Assembly: GCA_017621495.1 (NCBI GenBank)
Contig: JAGATB010000026.1
Location: 1 to 64,000, forward strand
Source: Clostridia bacterium
Lineage (GTDB): Bacteria > Bacillota > Clostridia > UMGS1810
DNA length: 64,000 bases
Direction: 5' to 3'
Positions within the stretch are counted from its first letter, which is position 1, and each line of letters starts with the position of its first letter. The translations under genes were made by a program, and so were the position numbers. The notes under the pieces are model-generated. The model was not told the origin of the DNA, searched no databases, and saw only the letters and a list, made by a program, of their open reading frames with translations. This document shows positions 8,331 to 18,833 of the stretch, piece by piece.

Positions 8331-9905
8331 TTATTCCGCTGTAACAGGACCTACATATGTAAGACTCAGGTTGTCTACATACCAGGGTGTGTTCCAGTTA
8401 GTTGTATCAAGGTTGGCGCCCAATACTACGGTAGGTCTTGCCTCTGCAATAACACTGGTTGTCCTTTTGCATGCTGAATTGGCAGTAATGTCAACAGTAA
8501 CTTTAACCCAACCGTTTTCATCAGCTTCGCTGAACCTTGCATCACCGATAGATAAATTGTAGTCAACACTATTTACTGTGCCGGTTGCACTTGTATTTGT
8601 AGTCAATGCACCGTTAGTAGCGAGTTTAAGAAAATTCTTTGCATCAAGCCTGTTGTTTCCTTCAACTGACGGAACTCCTTTTACATATGCTTCAAAACGA
8701 TATACTCCTGCACGTCCGTCCATCATCAGACTGTTAGAGAGAACCACACCGATTTTTCTGTTTGTTGAATTATCTACCACATATGACATACTTCCGTCAT
8801 ATTTTTCGGTAGTTGTGGTAGCCGCCTTCATAGCATTGCCTCCCGTACCACCGGCTGCTATAACCATCTTTGCATGGTCCACAGAAGTATTTTCGACATG
8901 AGGATTGTAGATAAGGTTATCTGTTACCTCTACCTTGTCGACATAAACTTTTTTTCCTGTATTTAAACCGCTAACTTCCATATAAAATGGATAATAGCCG
9001 CTTGTTGTAGGTGTTACATAGGAAGCTGGGAATGATTTGTATGAATCATTACTACGATTCACCAGACATAAGCTACCATCGGCAACTACGTTTCCTCTGA
9101 TGCCATCGCCCGCAGTAGCGGATGTACCCGCAATATCTTCATAAAATGATGGTAAATAAGCCGGAGCTGTAGATACAAGACCGGTTATATTACCTGCATT
9201 TGAATATACAAACTTTCTTATGCCATATCTCATACTAACTGCTGAACCGCTATCTGTACGAGCATACACATTTATTTTATAAGTTTTTCCGGCTTCCAGA
9301 TATACCTTTTTATATGCATTTTGATTGCCGGTAAATACTAACGACACATCGGATAACCCACTATTTGATATTTCATCGGTATAATCAACACTTACAGAGG
9401 ATGTTTTCCAGTAAGAGTTGTCATCTGTTTCCTCAAGCTTAACTGCATTGGAGTAGGGTATGTAACCACCATCTGTGCTCCATACAAATGCAGAAACTGT
9501 ATCGGTAGTTGCTGCGGGCTCACTAAGGTTCACATAAACATCAGCGTCTGCAGCTGTACCCACAGCTGATAATGTAACATCCGTGTAGGCAACCTTCTTC
9601 ATAACTTTTTCGGAATTATAATATGCCAGATATACTCTGTATGTGCCCAGTGCAGCTTCCTTGGTAGCTTCGAGCCTGATATTGGCGGCTATACTCATAG
9701 CACCTTCAATATTTGGGATGACATAAGTAGTATCAATGGCAGAATAGAATCCGAAGCCTTCATTCTGTACTATAAGCCCATCATTAATTGTGTACTCGTC
9801 AAATCCGCCGTTTGACAAGTAATTGGTTGCTGCAAAGGCAGAGCTTGTGCATATCATGCACAATACCAATGCAAGCATTAATACATTTTTAATCATTTTT
9901 TTCAT
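8331..9905 (-). CDS. Secreted carbohydrate-binding-like protein, unanchored
   Basis: 524 aa. Signal peptide of about 25 residues (MKKMIKNVLMLALVLC then cleavage near AFA-A). The mature start NYLSNGGFDEY is the typical opening of jelly-roll carbohydrate-binding modules of the CBM4/9/16 type, and a second similar unit begins near residue 330 (NLIYNPHVENTS). No SLH repeat, sortase motif or lipobox is present, so it is either released or held by a partner. No catalytic motif was recognised. The start has AGGAGG. It is 23 bases after the SLH-anchored hydrolase gene, within one operon. Function as a glycan-binding accessory is an inference. Confidence 0.65.
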   Translation of the reverse strand: MKKMIKNVLMLALVLCMICTSSAFAATNYLSNGGFDEYTINDGLIVQNEGFGFYSAIDTTYVIPNIEGAMSIAANIRLEATKEAALGTYRVYLAYYNSEKVMKKVAYTDVTLSAVGTAADADVYVNLSEPAATTDTVSAFVWSTDGGYIPYSNAVKLEETDDNSYWKTSSVSVDYTDEISNSGLSDVSLVFTGNQNAYKKVYLEAGKTYKINVYARTDSGSAVSMRYGIRKFVYSNAGNITGLVSTAPAYLPSFYEDIAGTSATAGDGIRGNVVADGSLCLVNRSNDSYKSFPASYVTPTTSGYYPFYMEVSGLNTGKKVYVDKVEVTDNLIYNPHVENTSVDHAKMVIAAGGTGGNAMKAATTTTEKYDGSMSYVVDNSTNRKIGVVLSNSLMMDGRAGVYRFEAYVKGVPSVEGNNRLDAKNFLKLATNGALTTNTSATGTVNSVDYNLSIGDARFSEADENGWVKVTVDITANSACKRTTSVIAEARPTVVLGANLDTTNWNTPWYVDNLSLTYVGPVTAE

Positions 9906-9928
9906 TTTGAGTTACCTCCTGAAATTTT

Positions 9929-12607
9929 TTATTTCCAAACCGCAGAATCCAGTATCAAAGCTGTTTCCAGCCTCGTGATATTCTGCGATTTACCTATAAC
10001 ATTATCCTCCGGCAGATTAGAGAGAACCTCATCTGCCGATTTATCTTTAAAAGACCACCCGAGAGCACCCTCAAGCCAGCTCTCCATAGTATCACGGGTC
10101 AGCACTGCGTCAGGATATAAATACCCCTTACCGTCCGGGATAATCTGCAGCATCCTGAACGTGTATATGCTTTCATAATCCGGGTCATCTGCAGGTACAT
10201 CGGCGTATAGTGCCAAATCCGTATCAATCCAGCTTTTAAGACCGAGTGCCTTTACCAGACCCCGTATGAAATCTCTGCGTGTTATATATGTATCGGGCAT
10301 AAATTGCGTATCGGTTTCACCGTCCATATAACCCAGTAGTACCGCTCGTTCTGTTTCTTCTTTGTATTTATGGGACGATATATCACTAAAGAGACTGTCC
10401 TCAACGGATAAATTGCCCAAGCTTATGTGTTCATTTTTCGTCTGAGAAGATGTAAGCCTTACTATTTCAATATGCATTGCTTTATCCTCAGCTGAGATTG
10501 AAAAACACTTACCCCCGGCAGAATCACTTACTGATATTTCGTGGTCTCTTTGCCCGGATGAATCAAGTGCATAAACTGCAATATCATCTGTAGTTTTAAC
10601 TACAAAGCTTCCCGTAACGGGTTCAATCAGAATGGGTGCTGTACCGGGATTTACAAAGGTGGTGTTATCCTCCGACATGGTCTGTCCGGTGTTGGCTGTT
10701 CTGCCAACAAGAGTAATTAATATATGCTCTGAGTTATATATGGCATCGTCGGTTAACGAAGTGGTATATACTGTGGCAAAATCATTGTCGATACTGTATA
10801 TGACATCGTCGAGCTCTATACTTTTGCCGCCTACGAAACCCGTAATTGCCTGGCTGCGTTCTGTATTGAGCCTGAATATCTGCTCGTTGGTATCAAGTGA
10901 CATATCTCCTGTTGAAGATACATATATACCCGTCTCCAGACCCTGCTTATTTAATTTTAAGATATCAATATCATTGCAGTTCCCGTCGTACTCGTCAAAT
11001 ATCTTGCCGCTTTTGCCTATAAGGTTCAAGCCTATAACATCGCTGCCGAGTCCGTATGACTTTTCTTCAACGTACGGTTCTCTGCCTTCATACCTCACAG
11101 GATAAAATCCATTATCAGCCTCTACAGCATCACGTCTGTGATATATAAGTGCTGCAGCGGGCATTGCGGCAAGCTTTGCAGGATTCATCATATTGTCAAA
11201 CAACGTGGTCTTCATCACATTGTTTCCTGAAAGCCATTCATTTGAACCTTGAAATGCCATAGGATGAAATCCCTGAAGCGAGGCGTATGAAGCCATCAGA
11301 AGCTGTCCCTCATGAGCATAAGCATGCGGATATACATAATCCCACTCCGACAGAGTAGTGGGTCTGCCGTACATTTTTGAAGCAAAGAAATATCTCAAAT
11401 CTCCGAGCCCGTTGGTTGATACCAGCGCAGTCTCGGAATTAGGCGATACTGTACCGGCAGTTACCGACTTGGAGCCCGTAGGATGATTGACATAAGCATG
11501 TACATCTATGTAATCCATATCAATCAAAGCATTTTCAAGTGAGTTGCGATTATCCCACACTACAGTTGCTCCGCTTACGGGGCATTTAACACCTATACTG
11601 TGCAGATAAGACTTCATCCCGTCCACATACGACTTTTGAGTTTCGCTTAAAAACATCATAGTATCTATATCACGGGGTGTGGAATATTTTGATTTGTTTT
11701 CCTCGGATATGATAGCAACCGTACCCTCCTTGGGGTCTTCACCCTCATCCAGAGCTACCTTGTTTCTGCCCATAGTCCACGCCTCGAGCAGACCTTCACG
11801 GTTTTGGTATTTTGCTAAAAGTCGGTCATTAAACATCTGTTTAAGCTCAGCCGAGTAATAATCCGAGCCGTCTATATATCGCTTATCCGGCAGACTGTCT
11901 TCATTTTTAATCTCAATCATCGCCAGAACCGGATCATTATAAAGATAATAACCGGTATACGGATTAAATGTCGTCAGCAGATTATACGCATAATCTTTTT
12001 GAATCTTTATTAGTTTATCATCATATATTCCCGCGCTTTTCAAACCGTGAGTGATATTTGACATATCATCTGCATTATCATCCAATACAGGTACATAATA
12101 ACAACAAAGCGGTATACAGCAATATATTCCTCGCGCTTTTAACTCACTTATGAAAAAGCACAACTTATCCATAAACTCTGAATCTGCAATTCTACCAAGG
12201 TCAGATTTTCTGCCTATTACACCTTGACCGTGAATTCTGTCAAGAGATAAAAGGCGAACTATGTTGTAGCCCTTCTGTGCACACTGTTCTGCCAGTTTTG
12301 ACAAATGTTCACGAGTATAAGACATATCAAGGATTATATTAATGCCCCAGAAATTAGCCTCCGTACCATCTTCAAAAACAAAGTTATCTCCCTCAGTACT
12401 GAGATATCCGTGTTTTCCTGCCGGAGCATCCAATATCCACGATACGTCAAGCACAGTGCCTTCGGTATCGGATACATCTACCGGCTCATAAGCATACCAG
12501 GTGCTCGTATCCGGATTATACAGGGTGCTATCTGCATATGTATGCAGGCACATGGCAAACACAGATGCCGCAATTAAAGCAATTATCGTAAAATTACGAA
12601 GCTTCAT
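9929..12607 (-). CDS. SLH-anchored GH-A-like TIM-barrel glycoside hydrolase
   Basis: 892 aa with a signal peptide (about 1-25). The N-terminal domain contains the block LDAPAGKHGYL (60-70), then a TIM barrel starting near FWGIN (86-90). Candidate acid/base Glu236 follows Asn235 in IEIKNED, and candidate nucleophile Glu421 is in TLSEWD, the NE...E pattern of clan GH-A (GH5/GH39-like). A beta-rich region follows, then C-terminal SLH repeats in the last ~160 residues (ITRRDF, LTRDTM, and a weak third). The enzyme should sit in the S-layer and cut a glycan outside the cell. Paralog of the 15340-18810 product, without that protein's long N-terminal domain. It overlaps the preceding GLUG gene by 14 bases, implying translational coupling. 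Confidence 0.8.
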   Translation of the reverse strand: MKLRNFTIIALIAASVFAMCLHTYADSTLYNPDTSTWYAYEPVDVSDTEGTVLDVSWILDAPAGKHGYLSTEGDNFVFEDGTEANFWGINIILDMSYTREHLSKLAEQCAQKGYNIVRLLSLDRIHGQGVIGRKSDLGRIADSEFMDKLCFFISELKARGIYCCIPLCCYYVPVLDDNADDMSNITHGLKSAGIYDDKLIKIQKDYAYNLLTTFNPYTGYYLYNDPVLAMIEIKNEDSLPDKRYIDGSDYYSAELKQMFNDRLLAKYQNREGLLEAWTMGRNKVALDEGEDPKEGTVAIISEENKSKYSTPRDIDTMMFLSETQKSYVDGMKSYLHSIGVKCPVSGATVVWDNRNSLENALIDMDYIDVHAYVNHPTGSKSVTAGTVSPNSETALVSTNGLGDLRYFFASKMYGRPTTLSEWDYVYPHAYAHEGQLLMASYASLQGFHPMAFQGSNEWLSGNNVMKTTLFDNMMNPAKLAAMPAAALIYHRRDAVEADNGFYPVRYEGREPYVEEKSYGLGSDVIGLNLIGKSGKIFDEYDGNCNDIDILKLNKQGLETGIYVSSTGDMSLDTNEQIFRLNTERSQAITGFVGGKSIELDDVIYSIDNDFATVYTTSLTDDAIYNSEHILITLVGRTANTGQTMSEDNTTFVNPGTAPILIEPVTGSFVVKTTDDIAVYALDSSGQRDHEISVSDSAGGKCFSISAEDKAMHIEIVRLTSSQTKNEHISLGNLSVEDSLFSDISSHKYKEETERAVLLGYMDGETDTQFMPDTYITRRDFIRGLVKALGLKSWIDTDLALYADVPADDPDYESIYTFRMLQIIPDGKGYLYPDAVLTRDTMESWLEGALGWSFKDKSADEVLSNLPEDNVIGKSQNITRLETALILDSAVWK

Positions 12608-15332
12608 CTTCGCTCACCTCCCCTGCATCTATTGTATGAATACCCAAAGGCTTTAAAGTATCGCTTTCCCACAGGAAAATCTTTATAAGCTCTGCCTCCG
12701 GGGGCATGATTATCTTGTTTGACGCATTGTATAAAGAAATACCGTAACCACCGTTTAAATATTCTCTATTGGCGGCTATAAGCTCCTTACCGTCGGATTT
12801 ATAATACGCAGTTGTGTGCATATATGATTTTCCCGCGTCTGTTAATGCATCATTTATTACAGTTTCAATATTACCGTTATTTTCATATATAAACGAGCGG
12901 AAATACGGGTAATTACCGGGGAGCTTATTGCCTATAATCAAAGGATAAGCAGTTCCTCTGCACCAAATCTCCACTCCGGCAGTGTTTAACAAAGAGGTAA
13001 ATTTGTAAGAACTCATATCGGCATTAGCAATACTTTGCGCAGTTGTATGAGTATAGAGCTCCTTACCGTCTTCATAAAAAACGACCGTAATATTGGGACT
13101 AATAGGATTGGCTGCTATGGCATCAACTGTATCCGCCGTACAAGCTGTGCTTACATTACCTGCAAAATATGCAGATTTAATGTCACCTCCGACCTCTCCG
13201 TAGAGTCCGCCTGCATGAACAATACTGCCTTCTGATGAACCGAGAGCTATATCCGAGCTCGAAAATACTGCCTGTGTATCTCCGCGTATTGTGCCGGCTA
13301 TACCGCCTGCCCAAACTTGAGCATCTGCCGCATACTCTGCAGATACCGCCACAAAGCCGGATGTATATGTATTTTGTATATCACCCTGCATCATACCCAC
13401 GGCATCGCCTATATACAAGATCCCGGTGCCGGATAAACATTCGGCAGACAATCCTGCTTCTGAAGCACATGTTATGATGCTGCCATTCATCCTGCCCGCT
13501 AATCCTCCAACATATGCATAACCGGCAGTTATACTTACATTGCCGTATACGAAGCATTTTTCAAAAATACTGTCTTCTGCGTATGCCGCCAGTACTGCAG
13601 CATACGCTACAGAGCTGTCATCTGAGAACAGAGCTGTGACGCCTGTCTCGCCCGTAGTAACATTGATATTACTTATATGTGCATCCTTGATATATCCGAA
13701 TAATCCGGAATATTTATAATTTCCGGTATTAAGCCCGGAAACAGTATGCAGCTTCCCGTTCAGATACCCGCTGAATGGTCTGCCCTCTGTGCCTATAGGC
13801 TGCCATGAACCTTCAAGAACTATATCGGATGCCAATTCAAAGTATGAATCCGGATAATATCGCATATTGCTGAGGTCTGCCTCAGTCTTTATAATATACG
13901 GCGATATCTCTGTACCACTTCCTTCGGCATAAACCGGAGCTGTCGCCTTAGCAGTGCAGCAGGTCACCAGACCTCCGATGTTTTCTCCTGCTTCGGCGTC
14001 GGCGCTTACTATACTGTAAGTAACCGATGAACTGCTCAGCTCCACAGCACCCGAGCGTATACGCCCTGCCAATGAACCGCATTTTAATTCCGTATAAGTG
14101 CCCTCACGTATGACTAAAGTGCATTTCGAGCTGCAGGACTGCACAAGTCCGCTGTCGTTATTGCCAACCATGCCCCCGATTCGTATTTCGCGTGAAATAG
14201 AATTTGCAGGTACTGCAACAGTAATTGGGTTTGATACACAGTTTAAGATTTTGCCACTGTTATAGCCTGCAAATCCGCCTGCGTTAACATACGCCTCGTC
14301 AGATGCTGAGTATACAGTAACCGTACCTGCCGACTCACAGCTTTTTACTGTGCCGTAATTATAGCCTACTATGCCGCCGCTGTCCGCAGATAAATCTCCG
14401 GTTGTCCTTTCATATCTCACTGTAAGGGTGGATTTGGCGTAGCAATCCTCTATAATCCCGGTATTGCTTCCGCAAATACCTCCACCGTATGCATATGAAG
14501 AACTCGTGATACCCGATACCATGATTGAGGTCAGGTTTGCACTTTTTACCGAACATTCTTTAATGCTGCCGCTGTTATCACCGCATATGCCTCCACAGGC
14601 GGAGCTTGCATTTGCAGATCGTGCATATACTGTGCCTGAAGCCTCACAATTATCTATTGTGCCGGTATTTTGAGCCGCTATACCTCCCGAATACACATCA
14701 TTATATATCTTAAGATACGCATCCGAAGATGAGGATGCAGAAGTCACATAAAGTTTATCCGATGTAACAGTGCAGTCTGTCACAGTACCGTTGTTAATAC
14801 CGCAAATGCCTCCAAGCAGTGCATAGGCTTCCATTACCTTAAAACGCATCGTACCCTGCACAGTGCACCCGGTAATACTCCCGTTGTTTATTGCAGCAAT
14901 ACCACCGGCAACTAACGCATCATTAAGCTCAACCGCAGAATCCGAACCGGTCAGCAAAGTGATATCAAGATTACTCACTCTGCCTTCTAAAACGCCAAAC
15001 AAACCACAGTAGCCCTCAATATCTTCAGCTGTAAATTTCAGATTGGTCAAGCTGCAATCGTTTCCGTCGAAGCTACCTCGATAGGGATTGGTTTTGGTAC
15101 CAATTGGTCTTAAAGATATGTCTGACATATCAACAGACGACATTAGCCTGATATTTGATTTGGCTGCATCAATGTTGTTATCATATATCTGCTCTGAAAT
15201 CCATTCAAGCTCAGAAGCATTATATATCAAATACACTCCACCCGACATCTGCGGCTCATTGGCGGCAGCACTTACCGGCACAGTAAATATCAATAATGCA
15301 AGCAATAATAAAATAGTTTTTCTCAATCGCAT
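12594..15332 (-). CDS. Secreted GLUG-repeat surface protein
   Basis: 912 aa with an N-terminal signal segment (RKTILLLLALLIF, cleavage near VSA-A). Most of the protein is about 13 imperfect units of the form GGI-x-G-x-N-x-G-x-I-x-x-C, for example near GGICGINNGTVTDC and GGIVGYNYGTVKSC, matching the GLUG motif of extracellular beta-helix-like proteins. There is a break around residue 480 (SGTEISPYIIKTEADLSNM) before a second repeat block. No anchor is visible. GLUG proteins occur in adhesins and surface enzymes; the role here is unknown, possibly glycan binding. The start is ambiguous: GTG 15335, ATG 15332 or TTG 15326, the last best spaced from AGGGG. Confidence 0.8.
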   Translation of the reverse strand: MRLRKTILLLLALLIFTVPVSAAANEPQMSGGVYLIYNASELEWISEQIYDNNIDAAKSNIRLMSSVDMSDISLRPIGTKTNPYRGSFDGNDCSLTNLKFTAEDIEGYCGLFGVLEGRVSNLDITLLTGSDSAVELNDALVAGGIAAINNGSITGCTVQGTMRFKVMEAYALLGGICGINNGTVTDCTVTSDKLYVTSASSSSDAYLKIYNDVYSGGIAAQNTGTIDNCEASGTVYARSANASSACGGICGDNSGSIKECSVKSANLTSIMVSGITSSSYAYGGGICGSNTGIIEDCYAKSTLTVRYERTTGDLSADSGGIVGYNYGTVKSCESAGTVTVYSASDEAYVNAGGFAGYNSGKILNCVSNPITVAVPANSISREIRIGGMVGNNDSGLVQSCSSKCTLVIREGTYTELKCGSLAGRIRSGAVELSSSSVTYSIVSADAEAGENIGGLVTCCTAKATAPVYAEGSGTEISPYIIKTEADLSNMRYYPDSYFELASDIVLEGSWQPIGTEGRPFSGYLNGKLHTVSGLNTGNYKYSGLFGYIKDAHISNINVTTGETGVTALFSDDSSVAYAAVLAAYAEDSIFEKCFVYGNVSITAGYAYVGGLAGRMNGSIITCASEAGLSAECLSGTGILYIGDAVGMMQGDIQNTYTSGFVAVSAEYAADAQVWAGGIAGTIRGDTQAVFSSSDIALGSSEGSIVHAGGLYGEVGGDIKSAYFAGNVSTACTADTVDAIAANPISPNITVVFYEDGKELYTHTTAQSIANADMSSYKFTSLLNTAGVEIWCRGTAYPLIIGNKLPGNYPYFRSFIYENNGNIETVINDALTDAGKSYMHTTAYYKSDGKELIAANREYLNGGYGISLYNASNKIIMPPEAELIKIFLWESDTLKPLGIHTIDAGEVSEDEAS

Positions 15333-15339
15333 CACCCCT

Positions 15340-18300
15340 CTACTGCCACAGAATGTTATAAATTAGTTCTGCCATTTGTGCACGAGTTGCAAAATCACCG
15401 GGGTTAAGTCTGCCATTTTTTAGGTTTATATAATTCCAACTCAGCATATCCGCCACATGCTGTTTTGCATAAGCGGATATTTCGCTGCCATCTGCAATAT
15501 CGGCAATTTCAATATCGTTTACGGTCACAGGCTCAAACGAAAACGGTATCGCCTTGGCAGCTATTGTAAGCATCTGTTCAACCGTAATAAAGTCGTCCGG
15601 CTTAAACAATCCTTCACTGTCACCGTTTACAATTCCCAGTGTACGTGCAGTTGAGATTTCTGCATATGCTTCATCCTTTTTATCCACATCTGCAAAATCT
15701 GTGTCACTTGCTTTAGATAAGCCGAGGCCCCGCATAAGTCCGTAAACAAATTCGCGTCTCGTAACATTGCCCTCGGGAGAAAATTTACCCTCAGTAACTT
15801 CAGCCATAAGCTCCTGCAATACAATCCTGTCTATCTTATCTCTGATATCATCGTACCCGCCCAAATCAGTAAAAAGCTCAGGTACGGTGGTATCTCCAAA
15901 AGATATATGTTCATTCTCCGAAGTCTTATGAGAGATTGATGTCCTTACTATCTCATAGTTTGATGCCTGATATTCCGCCGAGATGATAATTTTCTTAAAA
16001 CCGCTTGCTTCATCATAGACAGGGAGCATAGTGGTTCTCTGACCTGATGAATCCAATGCATATACAGCTATATCATCATGGGTTTTAAATACAATCTCAC
16101 CATCAACAGGCTCTACCAGAATTGGAGCGAGTCCGGCATTTTTTATTTTAAGACCCTTGTCTTCCAATACCATATTGGTATTTCTGGACATCTGTCCTAC
16201 TGCGGTAAGAAGAAGCCTGTCGGACTGCCATATGGGTTTATCCGTTACAGAACTTACAAACATAGTTGCAAATTCATTGTCAATATCAAAAATTACATCA
16301 TCAAGCTCAATCTGTGTGTTGCTGATTGCTCCTGTAACAGCCTGAGTATTTTTTGTGTTAACTTTAAAAGTATGAGTATTGTAATCGGTTACCATCTCTC
16401 CGGTCACAGAAACAAAGGGTTCGCCGTTATTCTTTGCCTTTTGAGCAAGATAAAGCACATCGTTATCGTTTTCATCCGGGTCATACGCAATTTCATCAAA
16501 CGCCATACCCATCTTACCGATAAGACCTATTGATACATCGGCAGATATAGTCTGATTGGCAGTGGTAAAGAACTGCTTATCTCTCCACCTTGTGTAAAAT
16601 CCCTTGTCTGCCTCGGTAACATCTCTTAATCTAATCATAGCCGCCGAGGGGAAGCATGCCATCATATGCGGCTGCTCTGCTATATTAAATATATTTAAAA
16701 ACGACCTATAGCCCACATCATACTGTCCCGGGGGGCGCTTAGCTCTAAGCTCACTCTGATTGACTTCACACCAAGAATAGAGCATAGGATGAAAATCCTG
16801 GAATGCCGACATCGCCGGTACTATGAGCATGGATTCCGACATGGTATAGCTGGGAAATACATCATTCCACTCGGACACAGTGTAGGGAAGTCCTCTGGTA
16901 AGCCTACCCAGCATATTACCAACATATGCAAGTGACGGTGCACTCTTTAGCATAGTGCTTGATGTAACCGTCTTGGCATTAGTTACCTTAGTACCAGTTG
17001 AAGGATGGGATTTATAGTTATGATAATCTATATAATCCATATCCAAATTTGAACTGAGAACAGCTCTTTGGTTTTTGTCCCATACAGTGTTACCGGTAAT
17101 CAGAGCTTTAATCCCCAGTGAACGCATATATTCATACAGTTCATTGTGAAATTCCCTCATAACAAATGACAGGAATTCATTTGAATCCGTCTGTCTCTGT
17201 TCAGAGTACAGAGCTCGTTTATCGTTTCCTTCAATCAGAACCGTTCCTGCCATAGGGTCTTCGGATTCTGCTAATCCGTTAACCTCTCCCCAAGCTTCAT
17301 TGAGGGCATTTCTAGTCTTGTATCTGTCAAGCAGCCATTTATTAAACTTTTCCTGCAAAAATGCCGTCTCTGCAGCACTGAAGGATTTGTTCTGTGATGT
17401 ACCTAAAAGACTTCTCTCGTTTACCAAATCTATAAATACTATCGCCGGATCTTCTGCAAGAGTTATATCCGTATATGGATTTTTAGTTGTAAACAATCTT
17501 TTTATATTGTTTTTGATAATCTCTTTATAACGTGGCTCTGCGTATACCGTGGTAGCCTGTGCCACCTGACCTTGGGTATTTCTGATATTGTCGTTTTCCA
17601 GTACAACATCGGCACAGGAAATATCTATCATGGTATATATACCGCGTTGTTTAAGCTCATTTATATAATAGAAAAGCAAATCCAGCTTTCTGTCATTAAA
17701 TGTCTGCGTATCACCCTGCATCTTACCGCCTTTACCGTCGTCAAACAGATTAAATCTGCCAAACAATGCATGGAAACGCACAAGGTTAAAGCCCATGCAT
17801 GCAAGTGCATCTGCACTCTCTACAGCGTCCTGATAGGAATTGGGTATGCTATACGTTATCGCGGCATTATACTGACTGAATACATTCACACCCCAGAACT
17901 TAGCCACAGTACCGTCATCAAATATGAAATCATCACCGACTGCATTTAAGTAACCATGCTTACCTGCAGGAGCGTCCAGCAGGAAGGATGCATCCATGGC
18001 GGTCCCCTTCATATTACGGTAGTCGGGATATGTATATGGGAACCACCTTGAGGTATCCGGGTTGGAATCATCTACTACCGTAGGAAGATAAGCTTTATCG
18101 CAAAGAGTAGCCGCTACAACCATTACAATAGCACCATCACCCGGAGTTGAAAGTGTAATGCTTTCTATCTCCAAATCGGGCTTGGGATTTTCACACGCAA
18201 AAGCAGACAAGCCTATTGAACCCGAAGACTCATTTGAGCCAAGCCATGCTGTCCTTGCAGTAGGAGAGTTTCCGGGAACCCACCAGTCAAAGATATCGGC

Positions 18301-18810
18301 ATTTGCACCGGTACCGCGAATGGGCACAGATTGCGAGGTGCCATCCGCATAGTTAAATGTGTACTCAGCTACAGTCTCAGCAGACCACGCCATTGCGTGA
18401 AGGAAATATACCACTGCGCCTTTCTTATTAACCGGTATCTGAACACTTGTAGGCAGAAATGCCCAGTTTTGCCCACGCAGTACAATGGCTGATTTACCAT
18501 CATTATCCTTGGGCTCTATTATGTTAAAATCCACTCCGCACAGGTGGTTTACTCCACGCAAGTCAAAGCTTGAAAAGTCATTCGCGGAGCCTTGGTCTGT
18601 CCAGCCACCAAGTCCATCGCCTGATATATCATCAGAAAAGCCTCTGTTTACCGCTTTGGTTATATCAAGCATTGTGAATTCACGATTCATGGCATTTATC
18701 TGCTCAACCGGAAGCTCTGTAATTTCAGCAGTTGCTGTAATCATACCGGCAGCAAGCATACACATACAAAGTACAAGGCATATAAACTTGTATATCAATT
18801 TTTTTCTCAT
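15340..18810 (-). CDS. Large SLH-anchored GH-A-like TIM-barrel glycoside hydrolase
   Basis: 1156 aa. Signal peptide (1-28), a beta-sandwich-like N-terminal region (about 45-245) that its paralog at 9929-12607 lacks, the shared LDAPAGKHGYL block (278-288), then the TIM barrel (FWGVN 305-309). Candidate catalytic pair: Glu465 after Asn464 in IDLVNERS, and Glu647 in YTVSEWND. A beta-rich domain (about 770-960) leads to three SLH repeats in the last ~180 residues (VTRREF, ITVEQM, ATRAQM). An extracellular endo- or exo-glycosidase on the S-layer is predicted, with unknown substrate and no confident GH family number. GAGGTG precedes the ATG; 23 bases follow the upstream gene. Confidence 0.8.
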   Translation of the reverse strand: MRKKLIYKFICLVLCMCMLAAGMITATAEITELPVEQINAMNREFTMLDITKAVNRGFSDDISGDGLGGWTDQGSANDFSSFDLRGVNHLCGVDFNIIEPKDNDGKSAIVLRGQNWAFLPTSVQIPVNKKGAVVYFLHAMAWSAETVAEYTFNYADGTSQSVPIRGTGANADIFDWWVPGNSPTARTAWLGSNESSGSIGLSAFACENPKPDLEIESITLSTPGDGAIVMVVAATLCDKAYLPTVVDDSNPDTSRWFPYTYPDYRNMKGTAMDASFLLDAPAGKHGYLNAVGDDFIFDDGTVAKFWGVNVFSQYNAAITYSIPNSYQDAVESADALACMGFNLVRFHALFGRFNLFDDGKGGKMQGDTQTFNDRKLDLLFYYINELKQRGIYTMIDISCADVVLENDNIRNTQGQVAQATTVYAEPRYKEIIKNNIKRLFTTKNPYTDITLAEDPAIVFIDLVNERSLLGTSQNKSFSAAETAFLQEKFNKWLLDRYKTRNALNEAWGEVNGLAESEDPMAGTVLIEGNDKRALYSEQRQTDSNEFLSFVMREFHNELYEYMRSLGIKALITGNTVWDKNQRAVLSSNLDMDYIDYHNYKSHPSTGTKVTNAKTVTSSTMLKSAPSLAYVGNMLGRLTRGLPYTVSEWNDVFPSYTMSESMLIVPAMSAFQDFHPMLYSWCEVNQSELRAKRPPGQYDVGYRSFLNIFNIAEQPHMMACFPSAAMIRLRDVTEADKGFYTRWRDKQFFTTANQTISADVSIGLIGKMGMAFDEIAYDPDENDNDVLYLAQKAKNNGEPFVSVTGEMVTDYNTHTFKVNTKNTQAVTGAISNTQIELDDVIFDIDNEFATMFVSSVTDKPIWQSDRLLLTAVGQMSRNTNMVLEDKGLKIKNAGLAPILVEPVDGEIVFKTHDDIAVYALDSSGQRTTMLPVYDEASGFKKIIISAEYQASNYEIVRTSISHKTSENEHISFGDTTVPELFTDLGGYDDIRDKIDRIVLQELMAEVTEGKFSPEGNVTRREFVYGLMRGLGLSKASDTDFADVDKKDEAYAEISTARTLGIVNGDSEGLFKPDDFITVEQMLTIAAKAIPFSFEPVTVNDIEIADIADGSEISAYAKQHVADMLSWNYINLKNGRLNPGDFATRAQMAELIYNILWQ

Positions 18811-18833
18811 ATATTACACCTCGTCTCCGAAAC

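Noticed and set aside
12594-15332. Repeat-rich DNA that could suggest a CRISPR or satellite array
   Set aside because: The periodicity is at protein level (GLUG units) in an intact reading frame with diverged codons; no exact DNA repeats with spacers.
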